Part shown: piece by piece, positions 33,274 to 43,620 of the stretch
Position numbering within the stretch: position 1 is the first letter of the stretch
Layout of the letters: every line of letters begins with the position of its first letter
NCBI RefSeq assembly: GCF_001667185.1
Contig: NZ_LZIC01000051.1
Location: 1 to 55,592, forward strand
Source of the DNA: Mycobacterium sp. 852002-50816_SCH5313054-b
GTDB lineage: Bacteria; Actinomycetota; Actinomycetes; Mycobacteriales; Mycobacteriaceae
Direction: 5' to 3'
Length of the DNA stretch: 55,592 nt
The notes under the pieces: generated by a model
Database searches by the model: none
What the model was told of the DNA's origin: nothing
The model's input: the letters and a program-made list of their open reading frames with translations, nothing else
Position numbers and translations under genes: made by a program

Positions 33274-34052
33274 TCAACCTGGCATACGACGATCGCGGGT
33301 CCGGCGAGCCCGTCGTTTTCATCGCCGGCCGCGGCGGCGCCGGGCGTACCTGGCACCCCCATCAGGTCCCGGCCTTCCTGGCCGCGGGGTACCGCTGCAT
33401 CACCTTCGACAACCGCGGGGTCGGCGATACGGAAAACGCCGAGGGCTTCACGACGCAAACGATGGTCGCCGACACCGCCGCGCTGATCGAGTCGCTGGAC
33501 GCCGCCCCGGCGCGGGTCGTCGGGGTGTCCATGGGCGCATTCATCGCGCAGGAGCTCATGGTGTCGCGGCCCGAGCTGGTCTCCTCGGCGGTGCTGATGG
33601 CCACCCGAGGCCGCCTGGACCGCGCCCGCCAGTTCTTCCACGAGGCCGAGGTCGAGCTGCATGCCTCCGGGGTCCAGCTGCCGCCCGGGCTCGACGCGAG
33701 AAACCGGCTGCTGGAGAGCTTTTCGCGCAAGACGATCAACGATGAAGCGGCCGTGGCCGACTGGATCGCGATGTTCACCACCTGGCCGATCAAGCAGACA
33801 CCGGGCCTGCGCGCCCAGATGTACGTCTCTCCGCAGACCAACCGGCTGGCCTCCTACCGCAGCATCGCCGCGCCGGTGCTGGTGCTCGGCTTCTCCGAGG
33901 ACATCGTGACGCCGCCCTACCTGGGCCGCGAGGTCGCCGACGCGATGCCCAACGGCCGGTACCTGCAGATACCCGACGCCGGTCATCTCGGCTTCCTGGA
34001 GCGGCCCGAGGCCGTCAACGCCGCGGCGCTGCAGTTCTTCGCCAGCACCTGA
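33270..34052 (+). CDS. bpoC: Alpha/beta-hydrolase BpoC (Rv0554 type)
   Basis: 260 residues, alpha/beta-hydrolase fold. Nucleophile S87 in G-V-S-M-G-A, acid D211 in S-E-D-I-V-T-P and H239 in D-A-G-H-L-G-F form a complete triad. The family name (bromoperoxidase) is historical. Its place between menC and menD is that of MenH in other bacteria, so a role as SHCHC synthase has been suggested by context, but nothing in the sequence proves it. GTG start overlaps the menC stop. Confidence 0.9.
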   Translation: MINLAYDDRGSGEPVVFIAGRGGAGRTWHPHQVPAFLAAGYRCITFDNRGVGDTENAEGFTTQTMVADTAALIESLDAAPARVVGVSMGAFIAQELMVSRPELVSSAVLMATRGRLDRARQFFHEAEVELHASGVQLPPGLDARNRLLESFSRKTINDEAAVADWIAMFTTWPIKQTPGLRAQMYVSPQTNRLASYRSIAAPVLVLGFSEDIVTPPYLGREVADAMPNGRYLQIPDAGHLGFLERPEAVNAAALQFFAST

Positions 34053-34100
34053 AAAATCCGCGGCGGCCGCCCTGGTAGGGGCTTGTGACACGCTGTAGTG

Positions 34101-35738
34101 GTGAACCCCTCGACGACACAGGCCCGCGTCGTCGTCGACGAACTGATTCGCGGCGGCGTCCGCGACGTGGTTTTGTGCCCGGGGTCGCGGAACGCGCCGC
34201 TGGCCTTCGCGCTGCAGGACGCCGACCGGTCCGGCCGGATCCGGCTGCACGTCCGCATCGACGAGCGCACCGCCGGCTACCTGGCCATCGGGCTGGCGAT
34301 CGGCGCCGGCGCGCCGGTCTGCGTCGCGATGACCTCGGGGACCGCCGTGGCCAACCTCGGCCCGGCGGTGGTGGAGGCCAACTACGCGCGGGTGCCGCTG
34401 ATCGTGCTGTCGGCCAACCGGCCCTACGAGCTGCTGGGCACCGGGGCCAACCAGACCATGGAGCAGCTGGGCTACTTCGGCACCCAGGTCCGCGCCACCA
34501 TCAGCCTGGGCCTGGCCGAGGACGCGCCCGAGCGGCTGGATTCGCTCAACGCCACCTGGCGATCGGCCACCTGCCGCGTGCTGGCGGCCGCCACGGGATC
34601 TCGCACCGCCAACGCCGGCCCCGTGCAGTTCGACATCCCGCTGCGCGAACCGTTGGTGCCCGATCCCGAACCGCGCGGCGCCGCGACCCCGCCGGGCCGC
34701 CCCGGCGGCAAGCCGTGGACATACACGCCGCCGGTCACCTTCGACCAGCCGCTGGAGATCGACCTGACGCCCGACACGGTCGTCATCGCCGGGCACGGCG
34801 CCGGCACCCACCCCAACCTGGAGCAGCTGCCCACCGTCGCGGAGCCAACGGCGCCCGCCCCGGCCAACCCGCTGCACCCCCTCGCGCTGCCGCTGCTGCG
34901 CCCCAAGCAGGTGATCATGCTCGGCCGCCCGACGCTGCACCGCCCGGTGTCGGCGCTGCTGGCCGACCCGAAGGTGCCGGTGTATGCCCTCACGACGGGC
35001 CCGCGCTGGCCCGACGTCTCGGGCAACTCGCAGGCCACCGGCACGCGGGCGGTCACCACCGGCACGCCCCACCCCGCCTGGCTGCACCGCTGCGCGGAAA
35101 TGAACCGGCACGCGATCTCCGCGGTCCGCGGCCAGCTGGCGGCGCACCCGCTGACCACCGGGCTGCACGTCGCCGCGGCCGTGGCCGCCGCGCTGCGGCC
35201 GGGCGATCAACTGGTGCTCGGGGCGTCCAATCCCGTCCGCGACGCGGCGCTGGTCGGTCTCGGGTCCGCGAGGCATCGCGGACAGATCACAGTCCGCTCC
35301 AACCGCGGGGTCGCCGGCATCGACGGCACCGTGTCCACCGCGATCGGCGCCGCTCTGGCGCACGAGGGCCGCACCGTCGCGCTGATCGGCGACCTGACGT
35401 TCGTGCACGACAGCTCCGGGCTGCTGATCGGGCCCACCGAACCGACACCGCAGCGGCTGACGATCGTCGTGTCCAACGACAACGGCGGCGGCATCTTCGA
35501 ACTGCTCGAGCAGGGCGATCCCAGGTTTTCCGATGTGTCCTCGCGAATCTTCGGCACCCCGCACGACGTCGACGTCGGCGCGCTGTGCCGCGCCTACCAC
35601 GTGGAGAGCCGGCAGATCGAGGTCGACGAGCTGAACGCGGCCCTGGACGAACCGGGGACCGGCATGCGCGTGTTGGAGGTCAAGGCCGACCGCTCCTCGC
35701 TGCGCCAGCTGCACGCCGCCATCAAGGCCGCCTTGTGA
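34101..35738 (+). CDS. menD: SEPHCHC synthase MenD
   Basis: First committed menaquinone enzyme: a ThDP-dependent addition of 2-oxoglutarate-derived succinyl semialdehyde to isochorismate. 545 residues. N-terminal [12 protein letters not shown] and R-I-D-E-R-T-A (catalytic Glu), S-A-N-R-P-Y-E, and the C-terminal ThDP/Mg motif G-D-L-T-F-V-H-D...N-D-N-G-G-G-I-F. Compared with the M. tuberculosis protein it lacks a short insert before I-A-L-I-G-D-L. GTG 34098 and 34101 are adjacent; 34101 gives the [10 protein letters not shown] start of the family. M. tuberculosis MenD is known to be inhibited by DHNA. Confidence 0.95.
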   Translation: MNPSTTQARVVVDELIRGGVRDVVLCPGSRNAPLAFALQDADRSGRIRLHVRIDERTAGYLAIGLAIGAGAPVCVAMTSGTAVANLGPAVVEANYARVPLIVLSANRPYELLGTGANQTMEQLGYFGTQVRATISLGLAEDAPERLDSLNATWRSATCRVLAAATGSRTANAGPVQFDIPLREPLVPDPEPRGAATPPGRPGGKPWTYTPPVTFDQPLEIDLTPDTVVIAGHGAGTHPNLEQLPTVAEPTAPAPANPLHPLALPLLRPKQVIMLGRPTLHRPVSALLADPKVPVYALTTGPRWPDVSGNSQATGTRAVTTGTPHPAWLHRCAEMNRHAISAVRGQLAAHPLTTGLHVAAAVAAALRPGDQLVLGASNPVRDAALVGLGSARHRGQITVRSNRGVAGIDGTVSTAIGAALAHEGRTVALIGDLTFVHDSSGLLIGPTEPTPQRLTIVVSNDNGGGIFELLEQGDPRFSDVSSRIFGTPHDVDVGALCRAYHVESRQIEVDELNAALDEPGTGMRVLEVKADRSSLRQLHAAIKAAL

Positions 35739-36268
35739 CTTCGCCGAAAGTGTTGCTGCGCATCCTGCTTCATGGTCGCAGCGATGAGCCGCCGACGACC
35801 CGGGCCAGGATTGCGTTGCGGTGGTTGCGGATTGCGGTGCTGATCCTGGCGGGGCTGGTCACCCTGCAGTCGGTGCTGCTGGTGGCCGGCGCCTGGCGAG
35901 ACGATCTTGCGATTCGACACCACATGGGTGTGGCGCAGGCCGAGGTACTCAGCGCCGGGCCGCGGCGCTCCACCATCGAATTCGTCACACCCGAACGCGT
36001 CACCTACCGCCCCGAACTGGGCGTGCTGTACCCGTCCGAGTTGGCGACGGGGATGCGGATCTACGTCGAATACAACAAGAACAACCCGAACCTGGTTCGG
36101 GTGCAGCACCGCAACGCGGGGCTGGCGATCATTCCGGCAGGATCCATCGCGGTGGTGGCGTGGCTGGCCGCGGCGATGGCCCTGGCGGGCCTGGCGCTGC
36201 TGGACAGGTGGCCGGACCGCCGCGCCAAGGCGCCCGACCAGCAGATTTCGCACGACGTATTCCCGTAG
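35735..36268 (+). CDS. DUF3592 membrane protein (Rv0556 type)
   Basis: 177 residues. Two membrane helices (about residues 29-52 and 130-158) flank an extracytoplasmic region with the beta-rich DUF3592 pattern, including T-I-E-F-V-T-P-E and [21 protein letters not shown] start overlaps the menD stop (GTGA), so it is coupled to menD. Function unknown; conserved pairing with menD suggests a link to the membrane part of the pathway, but this is inference. Confidence 0.88.
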   Translation: MTSPKVLLRILLHGRSDEPPTTRARIALRWLRIAVLILAGLVTLQSVLLVAGAWRDDLAIRHHMGVAQAEVLSAGPRRSTIEFVTPERVTYRPELGVLYPSELATGMRIYVEYNKNNPNLVRVQHRNAGLAIIPAGSIAVVAWLAAAMALAGLALLDRWPDRRAKAPDQQISHDVFP

Positions 36269-36306
36269 GCAACCTTTCCGACAGCCGACGCTGACATGGT
36301 GGTGTT

Positions 36307-37461
36307 GTGCGCGTAGCCATCGTCGCCGAATCCTTCCTCCCCAATGTCAACGGTGTCAGCAACTCAGTGCTGCGCGTGCTCGAGCATCTGCGTCGCACCG
36401 GGCACGAAGCCCTCGTCATCGCCCCCGACAATCCGCCGGGCCAGCCCCCGGCGGATCGGGTTCACGACGGCATCCGGGTGCATCGGGTGCCGTCGCGGAT
36501 GTTCCCCAAGGTGACCACGCTGCCGCTCGGGCTCCCGATGCCCCGAATGGTGGGCGTGCTGCGCGGATTCGACCCCGACGTGGTGCATCTGGCGTCGCCG
36601 GCGTTGCTCGGCTACGGCGGCGTGAAAGCCGCGCGCTGGCTCGGGGTGCCGACGGTCGCGGTGTATCAAACCGATGTCCCGGGCTTCGCGGCGAGCTACG
36701 GCATTCCGATGACGACGCGCGCGGCGTGGGCGTGGTTTCGCCACCTGCACAGCCTGGCCGACCGGACGCTGGCGCCGTCCAGCGTGACGATGGAGTCGCT
36801 TGTCTCCCACCGGTTCCCGCGGGTGCACCGGTGGGCGCGCGGGGTCGACGTGCTGCGGTTCGCGCCGTCGGCCCGCAGCGACGAGCTCAGGCGGCGGTGG
36901 TCGGCGGCCGGCAAGCCGATCGTCGGTTTCGTGGGCCGGCTCGCGCCGGAGAAGCACGTCGAACGGCTGATCGCGCTGACCGCCAACGATGCCGTGCAGC
37001 TCGTCATCGTCGGTGACGGCGTCGATCAACGCAAACTGCAATCGGCAATGCCCGCAGCGGTTTTCACCGGAGCGCTGTACGGCGAGGAGCTCGCCGCGGC
37101 GTATGCCAGCATGGACGTCTTCGTGCATCCCGGTGAGCACGAGACGTTTTGCCAAGTCGTGCAGGAAGCGATGGCATCGGGCTTGCCGGTGATCGCCCCC
37201 GACGCCGGCGGCCCACGTGACCTGGTGGCCCCGTACCGCACCGGACTGCTGTTGGATGTCAACGAGTTCGAGACGCGGCTGCCCGAAGCCGTGGCGCACC
37301 TGCTCGCCGAGCGGCACCGCTACGCGCTCGCCGCCCGGCGCAGCGTGCTCGGCCGCAGCTGGCCGGTCATCTGCGACGAGCTGCTCGGCCACTACGAGGC
37401 TGTGCTGTCGCCCTTTTCGCGGCGGCGAATGTCCGCCAAGCGCTACGCGCAGGGGGAGTGA
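36307..37461 (+). CDS. mgtA: GDP-mannose-dependent alpha-mannosyltransferase MgtA (GT4; formerly PimB)
   Basis: 384 residues, GT-B fold, family 4. N-terminal [12 protein letters not shown] (acceptor side), central [16 protein letters not shown] (donor phosphate Arg/Lys) and the E-x7-E motif region [15 protein letters not shown]. In mycobacteria and corynebacteria this enzyme mannosylates glucuronosyl diacylglycerol to make a glycolipid anchor for lipomannan-like polymers. GTG start, 38 bases after the DUF3592 gene; last of the menC-to-mgtA run. Confidence 0.92.
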   Translation: MRVAIVAESFLPNVNGVSNSVLRVLEHLRRTGHEALVIAPDNPPGQPPADRVHDGIRVHRVPSRMFPKVTTLPLGLPMPRMVGVLRGFDPDVVHLASPALLGYGGVKAARWLGVPTVAVYQTDVPGFAASYGIPMTTRAAWAWFRHLHSLADRTLAPSSVTMESLVSHRFPRVHRWARGVDVLRFAPSARSDELRRRWSAAGKPIVGFVGRLAPEKHVERLIALTANDAVQLVIVGDGVDQRKLQSAMPAAVFTGALYGEELAAAYASMDVFVHPGEHETFCQVVQEAMASGLPVIAPDAGGPRDLVAPYRTGLLLDVNEFETRLPEAVAHLLAERHRYALAARRSVLGRSWPVICDELLGHYEAVLSPFSRRRMSAKRYAQGE

Positions 37462-37470
37462 GCAAGCGCG

Positions 37471-37971
37471 CTAGGGGTGGTCGATCGGCGTCGCGGTCGT
37501 ATCGCTGAGGAACTTCGTCAAGAGCCGATCGAACTGCCGGAGCTCGTCGGTCGACCAGCCGGAAAGCGCGCGCGCCAGATGATCACGCCGCACCCCGTGC
37601 AGCACGCCGGCGGCGCGTCGGCCCTGCGCCGTGGCGTCGACGACCGAGACCCTTCCGTCGTTGGGGTCGGTGTAGCGCGCGACGAGTCCCGCATCGGCAA
37701 GGGCGCGCACCCGCCGGGTGGCCATACCGAGGTCCATGTGGGCCATCCGCGCCAGTTGCCCCATCGACGACGGCCCTTCGTCGATCAGGACGCGCAGCAA
37801 AACGTACGACGGTTGCGACAGTTCGGTATTGGCGGCAGACGCCTGGCGCGCGAACGCCGCACGGCTTGCGCTCAGCCGCACCACCCGCGCGAGGGTGGCG
37901 CTGATCGAGTCCACCGAATCCAGCTTGCGCGCTGCCGTCACACGCGCACGGTATCCCGATACGCTTGACAT
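37471..37971 (-). CDS. MarR family transcriptional regulator
   Basis: 166 residues from ATG 37971. Winged helix visible as S-Y-V-L-L-R-V-L-I-D-E-G-P-S-S-M-G-Q-L-A-R-M-A-H-M-D-L-G-M-A-T-R-R-V-R-A-L, then the wing Y-T-D-P-N-D-G-R-V-S-V-V. No Shine-Dalgarno precedes the ATG, which lies inside a palindrome; GTG 37941 is an alternative start and a longer frame opens at 38028. It is divergent from the sulfotransferase operon and probably represses it and itself. Not at this place in M. tuberculosis as I recall. Confidence 0.85.
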   Translation of the reverse strand: MSSVSGYRARVTAARKLDSVDSISATLARVVRLSASRAAFARQASAANTELSQPSYVLLRVLIDEGPSSMGQLARMAHMDLGMATRRVRALADAGLVARYTDPNDGRVSVVDATAQGRRAAGVLHGVRRDHLARALSGWSTDELRQFDRLLTKFLSDTTATPIDHP

Positions 37972-37993
37972 AGTCAAATAAATATGGATAGTT
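37965..37993 (+). promoter_or_regulatory. Candidate promoter and MarR operator for the sulfotransferase operon
   Basis: TTGACATAGTCAA (37965-37977) is a 5-3-5 perfect inverted repeat whose left end is also a consensus -35 (TTGACA, 37965-37970). Seventeen bases on, ATAGTT (37988-37993) is a weak -10 in an AT-rich patch. Transcription would start about 27 bases before ATG 38027. The palindrome also covers the ATG of the divergent MarR gene, so one bound dimer would block both genes. Confidence 0.6.
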
Positions 37994-38026
37994 TGGCCCC
38001 CTCCGGCCTGGACTGAGGGAGAGGTC

Positions 38027-39184
38027 ATGCACGCAGCGTCCTTCTACTTTGACTGGGCGAACTATCGGACGATGCTGCGGCTGTTACGTCGCGACCCACC
38101 GGCGTCCAAGCCGTGGCTCCGCTATTTCGCCTTCCTGCTCGGCGTGCCCGCCGCCGCGGCCGTCCATGGGGTGTGCTTTGCGCTCGATCCGATCCTGTTC
38201 GGATCGTTGCGGCGCACCCGGGTGACGGCCCCGACCTTCTGCATCGGTCATGCCCGCAGCGGCACGACGTATCTGCACCGGCTGATGGCCGCGGACCCGC
38301 AGTTCAGCTACGCGTTGATGTATGAGCTGTTCTTCCCTTCCCTGCTGCAAAAGCGCCTGCTGCGCATGCTGTTTCGGCTCGACACCGCGGTTTTCGGCGG
38401 GCGGCTGCGTCGCCGCCTCGATGCGGCCGAGGAGCAGCGGTTCTCGGCGACCGACGACATGCACAAGACCGGCTTCTTCGTGCCGGAGGAAGACGACTTC
38501 TTTCTGACCTGGTCGCTGTGCTCCGGCTTCTGGATCGTCATGTTTCCGTTCATGGGCGAGCTGGACTTCTACCACGTCGACCAGTGGCCGGAACGCAAAC
38601 GCCGGCGCGTGATGGACTTCTATAAGGAATGCGTCCGGCGGCAGGTCGCACTGAATGGCGGCGGGACGCACCTGAGCAAGAATCCCACCTTCTGCGGCCG
38701 TGTCGAAGCACTGATCGAGACATTTCCGGATGCGAGATTCATTGTGCCACTGCGTAATCCCGATGAGACGATCCCGAGCCTGCTCAAGCTGTTGAAGAGC
38801 GAGTGGGACCTGCGCGGCCGCGACGAGCACCTGATCGCGAAATCGCTGCGCGTCCTCGCCGATCAGTCGTTCGACGCGTACCTACGCCCGCTCGACGTGC
38901 TGGCCACACACCCCGAGGTTCGATCGACCGTCGTCGACTATCGCGAGCTGGTGGCGCACCCCGAGGCGACGATGCGCCGGATCTACCGCGAGCTGGGGCT
39001 CGACCTGGGGCCGGTGGCCGCCAAGGCGTTCGAGGCGGCCGGAGCCGGAGGCGGGCACGAGTCGGCCCACCGCTACAGCCTCGAGGAGTTCGGACTCGAT
39101 CCGCAGGAGATCCACACGCGCCTGGCCGAGCTGTTCGAGCAATACCGGTGGGATATCGAAGGAGAGGGCGCACATGTCCACTGA
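38027..39184 (+). CDS. Sulfotransferase family protein
   Basis: 385 residues; GGGAGAGG before ATG 38027. The PAPS 5'-phosphosulfate loop is in I-G-H-A-R-S-G-T-T-Y-L-H-R-L, and the 3'-phosphate motif in F-P-D-A-R-F-I-V-P-L-R-N-P-D-E-T-I-P-S. A hydrophobic stretch near residues 25-50 suggests membrane association. It resembles the large mycobacterial sulfotransferase family acting on lipids or sterols; the acceptor is unknown. Overlaps the following DUF1214 gene by 11 bases. Confidence 0.88.
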   Translation: MHAASFYFDWANYRTMLRLLRRDPPASKPWLRYFAFLLGVPAAAAVHGVCFALDPILFGSLRRTRVTAPTFCIGHARSGTTYLHRLMAADPQFSYALMYELFFPSLLQKRLLRMLFRLDTAVFGGRLRRRLDAAEEQRFSATDDMHKTGFFVPEEDDFFLTWSLCSGFWIVMFPFMGELDFYHVDQWPERKRRRVMDFYKECVRRQVALNGGGTHLSKNPTFCGRVEALIETFPDARFIVPLRNPDETIPSLLKLLKSEWDLRGRDEHLIAKSLRVLADQSFDAYLRPLDVLATHPEVRSTVVDYRELVAHPEATMRRIYRELGLDLGPVAAKAFEAAGAGGGHESAHRYSLEEFGLDPQEIHTRLAELFEQYRWDIEGEGAHVH

Positions 39185-40478
39185 GTCAAGCCAAGTCGCG
39201 CTGCGGGGCGCCTGGACCGAGATGATCGACGCCCTGAACCGGGCCCGCGACGCCGTCGACTCCACCGAGCTGCACGCCCCGCCGGTCACCGAACAGAGCC
39301 TGGCGGACGGGTACCGCTACCTGCTGGGCTTCGTGTTCAGCGCCATCGAGCGCGGCCTGTGCGAAGATCCCGATTTCCCCTATTTCCGGCGTGCCATCCA
39401 GCCCGTGGACAAAGCCACCATCGACAACGCCGACGCGCTGTACCTCTCGGCGTGCATCGACGGCACCAGGAGCTACCGAATACGGGGCCGGCTCGTTCCG
39501 AAAGCGCCGCAGTACATCATCTTTGAAGCCCAAAGCGTCTATGCCGGCGACACCGGCAGCCTCGCCGAACTCGCTCCCGGCGGGCGCGCCGTCACCGGGA
39601 CATTGGACGCCTCGGATCTGCTCGTGGACGACGACGGCCGGTTCGAGATCCTGCTGGCGCCACAGCGGCCCGCCGACCACTCGGGTAACTTCATCGCCAC
39701 GGCGACGGCCGACGGCACCGCCTCGGCGCGATACCTGATCGCCCGCATGCTCTTTCACGACTGGGAGCAGGAAGCATCGCCCGACCTTCACATCGCGCAG
39801 ATCGGCAAGGAGGGCGCCCAGCCCGCACGGCCCGACCCCGACGCCGTGGCGCGCGGCGTCCGGCGCATCGGCACCATCGTCGAAAACCAGATGACGTTCT
39901 GGAACCAGTTTTATGACCTGGTGCTGGAGGCGCACGGCGACAAGAACGGCGACGGGCTCACCCTCATGCCGCGCAACGACCTGAACGAGCCGGCGTTGGC
40001 CAACCTGGCGATGGGCGGCGGGCAGAGCACCAACGTGTACTCCGGTGGCGTCTACGACCTCACCGATGACGAAGCGCTTCTGGTCGAGGTCGTCGTGCCG
40101 GTGCCGCCCGCGTACATGGGCTTTCACCTGTCCGACCTATGGGGCGAGTCGCTCGATTACGCCAACCACACCAGCAGCCTCAACGGATTTCAGTCCGAAC
40201 CGGATCCCGACGGGACCATCCGCTACGTCGTCGCCGGGAGCGACCCCGGGGTGCCGAACTGGCTCGACACCGTCGGCCACCCGGGTGGTTTCCTGGCCCT
40301 GCGGTGGACCTACTCCGCGCCCCCGCCCGAATTGCCGAAGGCGTCGGTCACCAAGGTGGCGCTGGCCGGCGTGCGCGAACACCTGCCCGCGGCCACCCGC
40401 GTCGTCTCCGCCGAGGAACGCCGAGAGCAGATCAGGGTGCGCCAAGAACACGTCCAACGGCGTTACCGGCAATACTGA
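39174..40478 (+). CDS. DUF1214 domain protein
   Basis: 434 residues; ATG 39174 lies inside the end of the sulfotransferase gene, after GAAGGAGAG. The C-terminal half carries the DUF1214 pattern (F-W-N-Q-F-Y-D..., [22 protein letters not shown], then [17 protein letters not shown]), a beta-rich fold without known activity. The N-terminal part is helical. Coupling to the sulfotransferase suggests it handles the same metabolite or its membrane environment. Lineage-specific insertion between mgtA and menG. Confidence 0.85.
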   Translation: MSTESSQVALRGAWTEMIDALNRARDAVDSTELHAPPVTEQSLADGYRYLLGFVFSAIERGLCEDPDFPYFRRAIQPVDKATIDNADALYLSACIDGTRSYRIRGRLVPKAPQYIIFEAQSVYAGDTGSLAELAPGGRAVTGTLDASDLLVDDDGRFEILLAPQRPADHSGNFIATATADGTASARYLIARMLFHDWEQEASPDLHIAQIGKEGAQPARPDPDAVARGVRRIGTIVENQMTFWNQFYDLVLEAHGDKNGDGLTLMPRNDLNEPALANLAMGGGQSTNVYSGGVYDLTDDEALLVEVVVPVPPAYMGFHLSDLWGESLDYANHTSSLNGFQSEPDPDGTIRYVVAGSDPGVPNWLDTVGHPGGFLALRWTYSAPPPELPKASVTKVALAGVREHLPAATRVVSAEERREQIRVRQEHVQRRYRQY

Positions 40479-40507
40479 CCCCTCCCGGCCCCGGTAGCGT
40501 CGACGTC

Positions 40508-41197
40508 GTGAGTCGCGCGGCGTTGGACAAGAACCCCCGGGACGTCGCGTCGATGTTCGACGGCGTCGCCCGCCGCTATGACGTGACCAACACCGTGCTC
40601 TCGCTGGGGCAGGACCGGTATTGGCGGCGTGCCACCCGCTCGGCGTTGCGCCTCGGGCCGGGTCTACAGGTGCTGGACCTGGCCGCGGGCACCGCGGTCT
40701 CGACCGTCGAGCTGCGCAAGTCCGGGGCTTGGTGTGTGGCCGCCGATTTTTCGGTCGGGATGCTGGGGGCGGGCGCCGGCCGCGACGTGCCGAAGGTCGC
40801 CGGGGACGCCACCAAGCTGCCGTTCGCCGACGCCGTGTTCGACGCGGTCACGATCAGCTTCGGGTTGCGCAACGTCGCCGACCAGCAGGCGGCGCTGCGG
40901 GAGATGTTCCGTGTCACCCGGCCGGGTGGCCGGTTGGTGGTGTGCGAGTTCTCCACCCCCACCAATGGGCTGTTCGCCACCGTCTACAAGGAGTACCTGA
41001 TGCGGGCGCTGCCGCGGGTCGCGCGGGCGGTGTCCAGCAATCCGGACGCCTACGTCTATCTGGCCGAGTCGATCAGGGCCTGGCCCGACCAGCCCACGCT
41101 GGCGCACCGAATTTCAGCGGCCGGGTGGTCGGCGGTGCGCTGGCGCAACCTGACCGGCGGCATCGTGGCGCTGCACGCCGGCTACAAGCCTGCCTAG
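40508..41197 (+). CDS. menG: Demethylmenaquinone methyltransferase MenG (UbiE family)
   Basis: SAM-dependent C-methylation of demethylmenaquinone, the last step of ring synthesis. 229 residues, class I methyltransferase: [13 protein letters not shown] (UbiE signature), [12 protein letters not shown] (motif I), [12 protein letters not shown] (UbiE signature 2) and [18 protein letters not shown] start, 29 bases after the DUF1214 gene. Rv0558 equivalent; also called menH or ubiE in older annotation. Confidence 0.93.
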   Translation: MSRAALDKNPRDVASMFDGVARRYDVTNTVLSLGQDRYWRRATRSALRLGPGLQVLDLAAGTAVSTVELRKSGAWCVAADFSVGMLGAGAGRDVPKVAGDATKLPFADAVFDAVTISFGLRNVADQQAALREMFRVTRPGGRLVVCEFSTPTNGLFATVYKEYLMRALPRVARAVSSNPDAYVYLAESIRAWPDQPTLAHRISAAGWSAVRWRNLTGGIVALHAGYKPA

Positions 41198-41244
41198 TGC
41201 CGATCGCAAGCGCGGCGCTGGCGCCGGGCGCCGGGGGTCGGCAC
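41197..41244. terminator. Inverted repeat between convergent menG and Rv0559c-type genes
   Basis: GTGCCGA (41197-41203) pairs with TCGGCAC (41238-41244), with further GGCGCC/GGCGCC pairing potential in the loop. It occupies nearly all of the 55-base gap between converging genes. There is no U-tract, so it would be a mycobacterial-type hairpin terminator; function inferred from position only. Confidence 0.45.
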
Positions 41245-41252
41245 CATCAGAC

Positions 41253-41588
41253 CTAGTGGGCGGCGCGTTGGATGAAACCGACCTGGTCGGGGCAGTAGTG
41301 GTCGATGGCCGCGCCCAGGAACTGGAACGCCTGGCCCTGGCTGGTGCCCAGCGCCAGGTTGTGCTGGATGAAATTCGCCGACTTGTACGGGTCGCCGTCC
41401 ACGCCCCTGCCGATCCGGTCACACGAGATCTTGCCCAGCCACGCGAGCTGGTCCTGCGGGCCGTACACGCCGAAGTGGTTGACGGTCTGCTTGAACACGT
41501 AGTCGTAATCGTCGGCCTGTGCGGGCGCCGCCAATGCGACAGCGGCGCCCGCCATGGCGATCAGAGAACCCAGCCTCAAAGCCTTCAT
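41253..41588 (-). CDS. Secreted DUF732 protein (Rv0559c type)
   Basis: 111 residues. Signal peptide M-K-A-L-R-L-G-S-L-I-A-M-A-G-A-A-V-A-L-A-A-P ending at A-Q-A; the mature domain is the small helical DUF732 fold with two cysteines (K-I-S-C-D and D-H-Y-C-P) likely paired. Function unknown. It lies 25 bases after the methyltransferase gene and in M. tuberculosis this pair is known to be transcribed together and induced by salicylate. Confidence 0.9.
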   Translation of the reverse strand: MKALRLGSLIAMAGAAVALAAPAQADDYDYVFKQTVNHFGVYGPQDQLAWLGKISCDRIGRGVDGDPYKSANFIQHNLALGTSQGQAFQFLGAAIDHYCPDQVGFIQRAAH

Positions 41589-41613
41589 TAGCCGGACTAT
41601 ACACCTGGTTGTT

Positions 41614-42378
<765 letters not shown>

Positions 42379-43605
42379 TCAGCTGAACGGCGTTCGGCGG
42401 TCGATCAGCCGCGAGAAGCGCCCGCCGCCGCGCCAGGCCCGCGCCACCCAGTCGGCGTCGTCGTCGGTGACCAGGTTGGCCATCACCCGCACGGCGATCG
42501 TCATCAGCCGCGTCGAGCGCATCGCGACGGGGCCCGTGGCGGGCAGGAACCGCTGGAAGGTCAGCAGCAAGGCGAGCCGGCGCGCGACCGAAAATCCGCG
42601 GCTGTAGTGCTCCTGCAGCAGCGATGGCCACACGCGCGACAGGTCGCGGCAGTCCAGCAGTTCGGCGGCCAGCCGCCCCGTCTCCAGGCCGTAGTCGATG
42701 CCCTCGCCGTTGAGCGGGTTGACGCAGGCCGCGGCGTCGCCGATCAGCATCCAGTTGGGCCCGGCCACCCCGGAGACCGCGCCGCCCATCGGCAGCAGCG
42801 CCGACGCCACCGCCCGCGGCTCGCCGGAAAAGCCCCACTCGTCGCGGCGTAGGTCCGTGTAGTACGAGATCAGCGGTCGCAGCGCCAGGTCCGCCGGCCG
42901 CTTCGACGTCGACAACGCCCCGACGCCGATGTTCACCTCGCCGTTGCCCAGCGGGAAGATCCAGCCGTAGCCGGGCAGCACGGCGCCGTCGGGGGAGCGC
43001 AGCTCCAGATGCGAGGTCAGCCAGGGGTCGTCGGCCCGGGGGGTGGTCAGATAACCGCGCGCGGCCACGCCGTACACCGTCTCCTGATGCCAGCGCCGGC
43101 CCAGCTTGCGGCCCAGCGACGAGCGGGCCCCGTCGGCGACGATCAACCGGCTACACCGCACCTCGGTGCCGTCGGCCAACGTCAGCGATACCACGCGTCG
43201 CGACGAGTCATGATGCGCGGCAACGGCTTTGGTTCCGAGCAGCATCCGGGCCCCGGAGTCCTCCGCGCACTTGCGGATGCGGTCGTCCAGCTCCAGGCGG
43301 GCCACCGCGCTGCTGGTCGACGGGAAGGACGGGCCCGGCCACTCGATCTCCACCTCGCCGCCGAATCCGCTCATCCGCAGCCCGCGGTGCCGGATGCGCG
43401 TGTCGAGCCAGTCGCCCAGGCCCAGGCGTTCGAGCTCGGCGACGGCGCGCGGGGTCAGCCCGTCCCCGCATGGTTTGTCGCGGGGGAACCCGGCGGAGTC
43501 GATGACCAGGACGTCGCGACCGGCGCGGGCGGCCCAGGCGGCCGCCGCCGAACCGGCGGGCCCGGCGCCCACGACCACCAGGTCGGCTCCGACATCCACG
43601 CCCAC
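42379..43605 (-). CDS. menJ: Menaquinone beta-isoprene reductase MenJ (geranylgeranyl reductase family)
   Basis: 408 residues, FAD protein that saturates the beta-isoprene unit of MK-9. N-terminal Rossmann motif V-V-V-G-A-G-P-A-G-S-A-A-A, then P-R-D-K-P-C-G-D-G-L-T-P-R-A of the GGR family, and the second FAD motif L-I-G-D-A-A-A-C-V-N-P-L-N-G-E-G-I-D-Y-G. Length and sequence match Rv0561c. GTG 43605 is only 15 bases from the divergent grcC1 start. Confidence 0.94.
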   Translation of the reverse strand: MGVDVGADLVVVGAGPAGSAAAAWAARAGRDVLVIDSAGFPRDKPCGDGLTPRAVAELERLGLGDWLDTRIRHRGLRMSGFGGEVEIEWPGPSFPSTSSAVARLELDDRIRKCAEDSGARMLLGTKAVAAHHDSSRRVVSLTLADGTEVRCSRLIVADGARSSLGRKLGRRWHQETVYGVAARGYLTTPRADDPWLTSHLELRSPDGAVLPGYGWIFPLGNGEVNIGVGALSTSKRPADLALRPLISYYTDLRRDEWGFSGEPRAVASALLPMGGAVSGVAGPNWMLIGDAAACVNPLNGEGIDYGLETGRLAAELLDCRDLSRVWPSLLQEHYSRGFSVARRLALLLTFQRFLPATGPVAMRSTRLMTIAVRVMANLVTDDDADWVARAWRGGGRFSRLIDRRTPFS

Positions 43606-43620
43606 CAGTATGTTGGTCGC

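Noticed and set aside
32496..35714. 1072-codon open frame on the minus strand
   Set aside because: It runs antisense through menC, bpoC and menD, which have clear family motifs and coupled starts. The product is Arg/Gly/Gln/His-rich low-complexity, typical of antisense frames in high-GC DNA.
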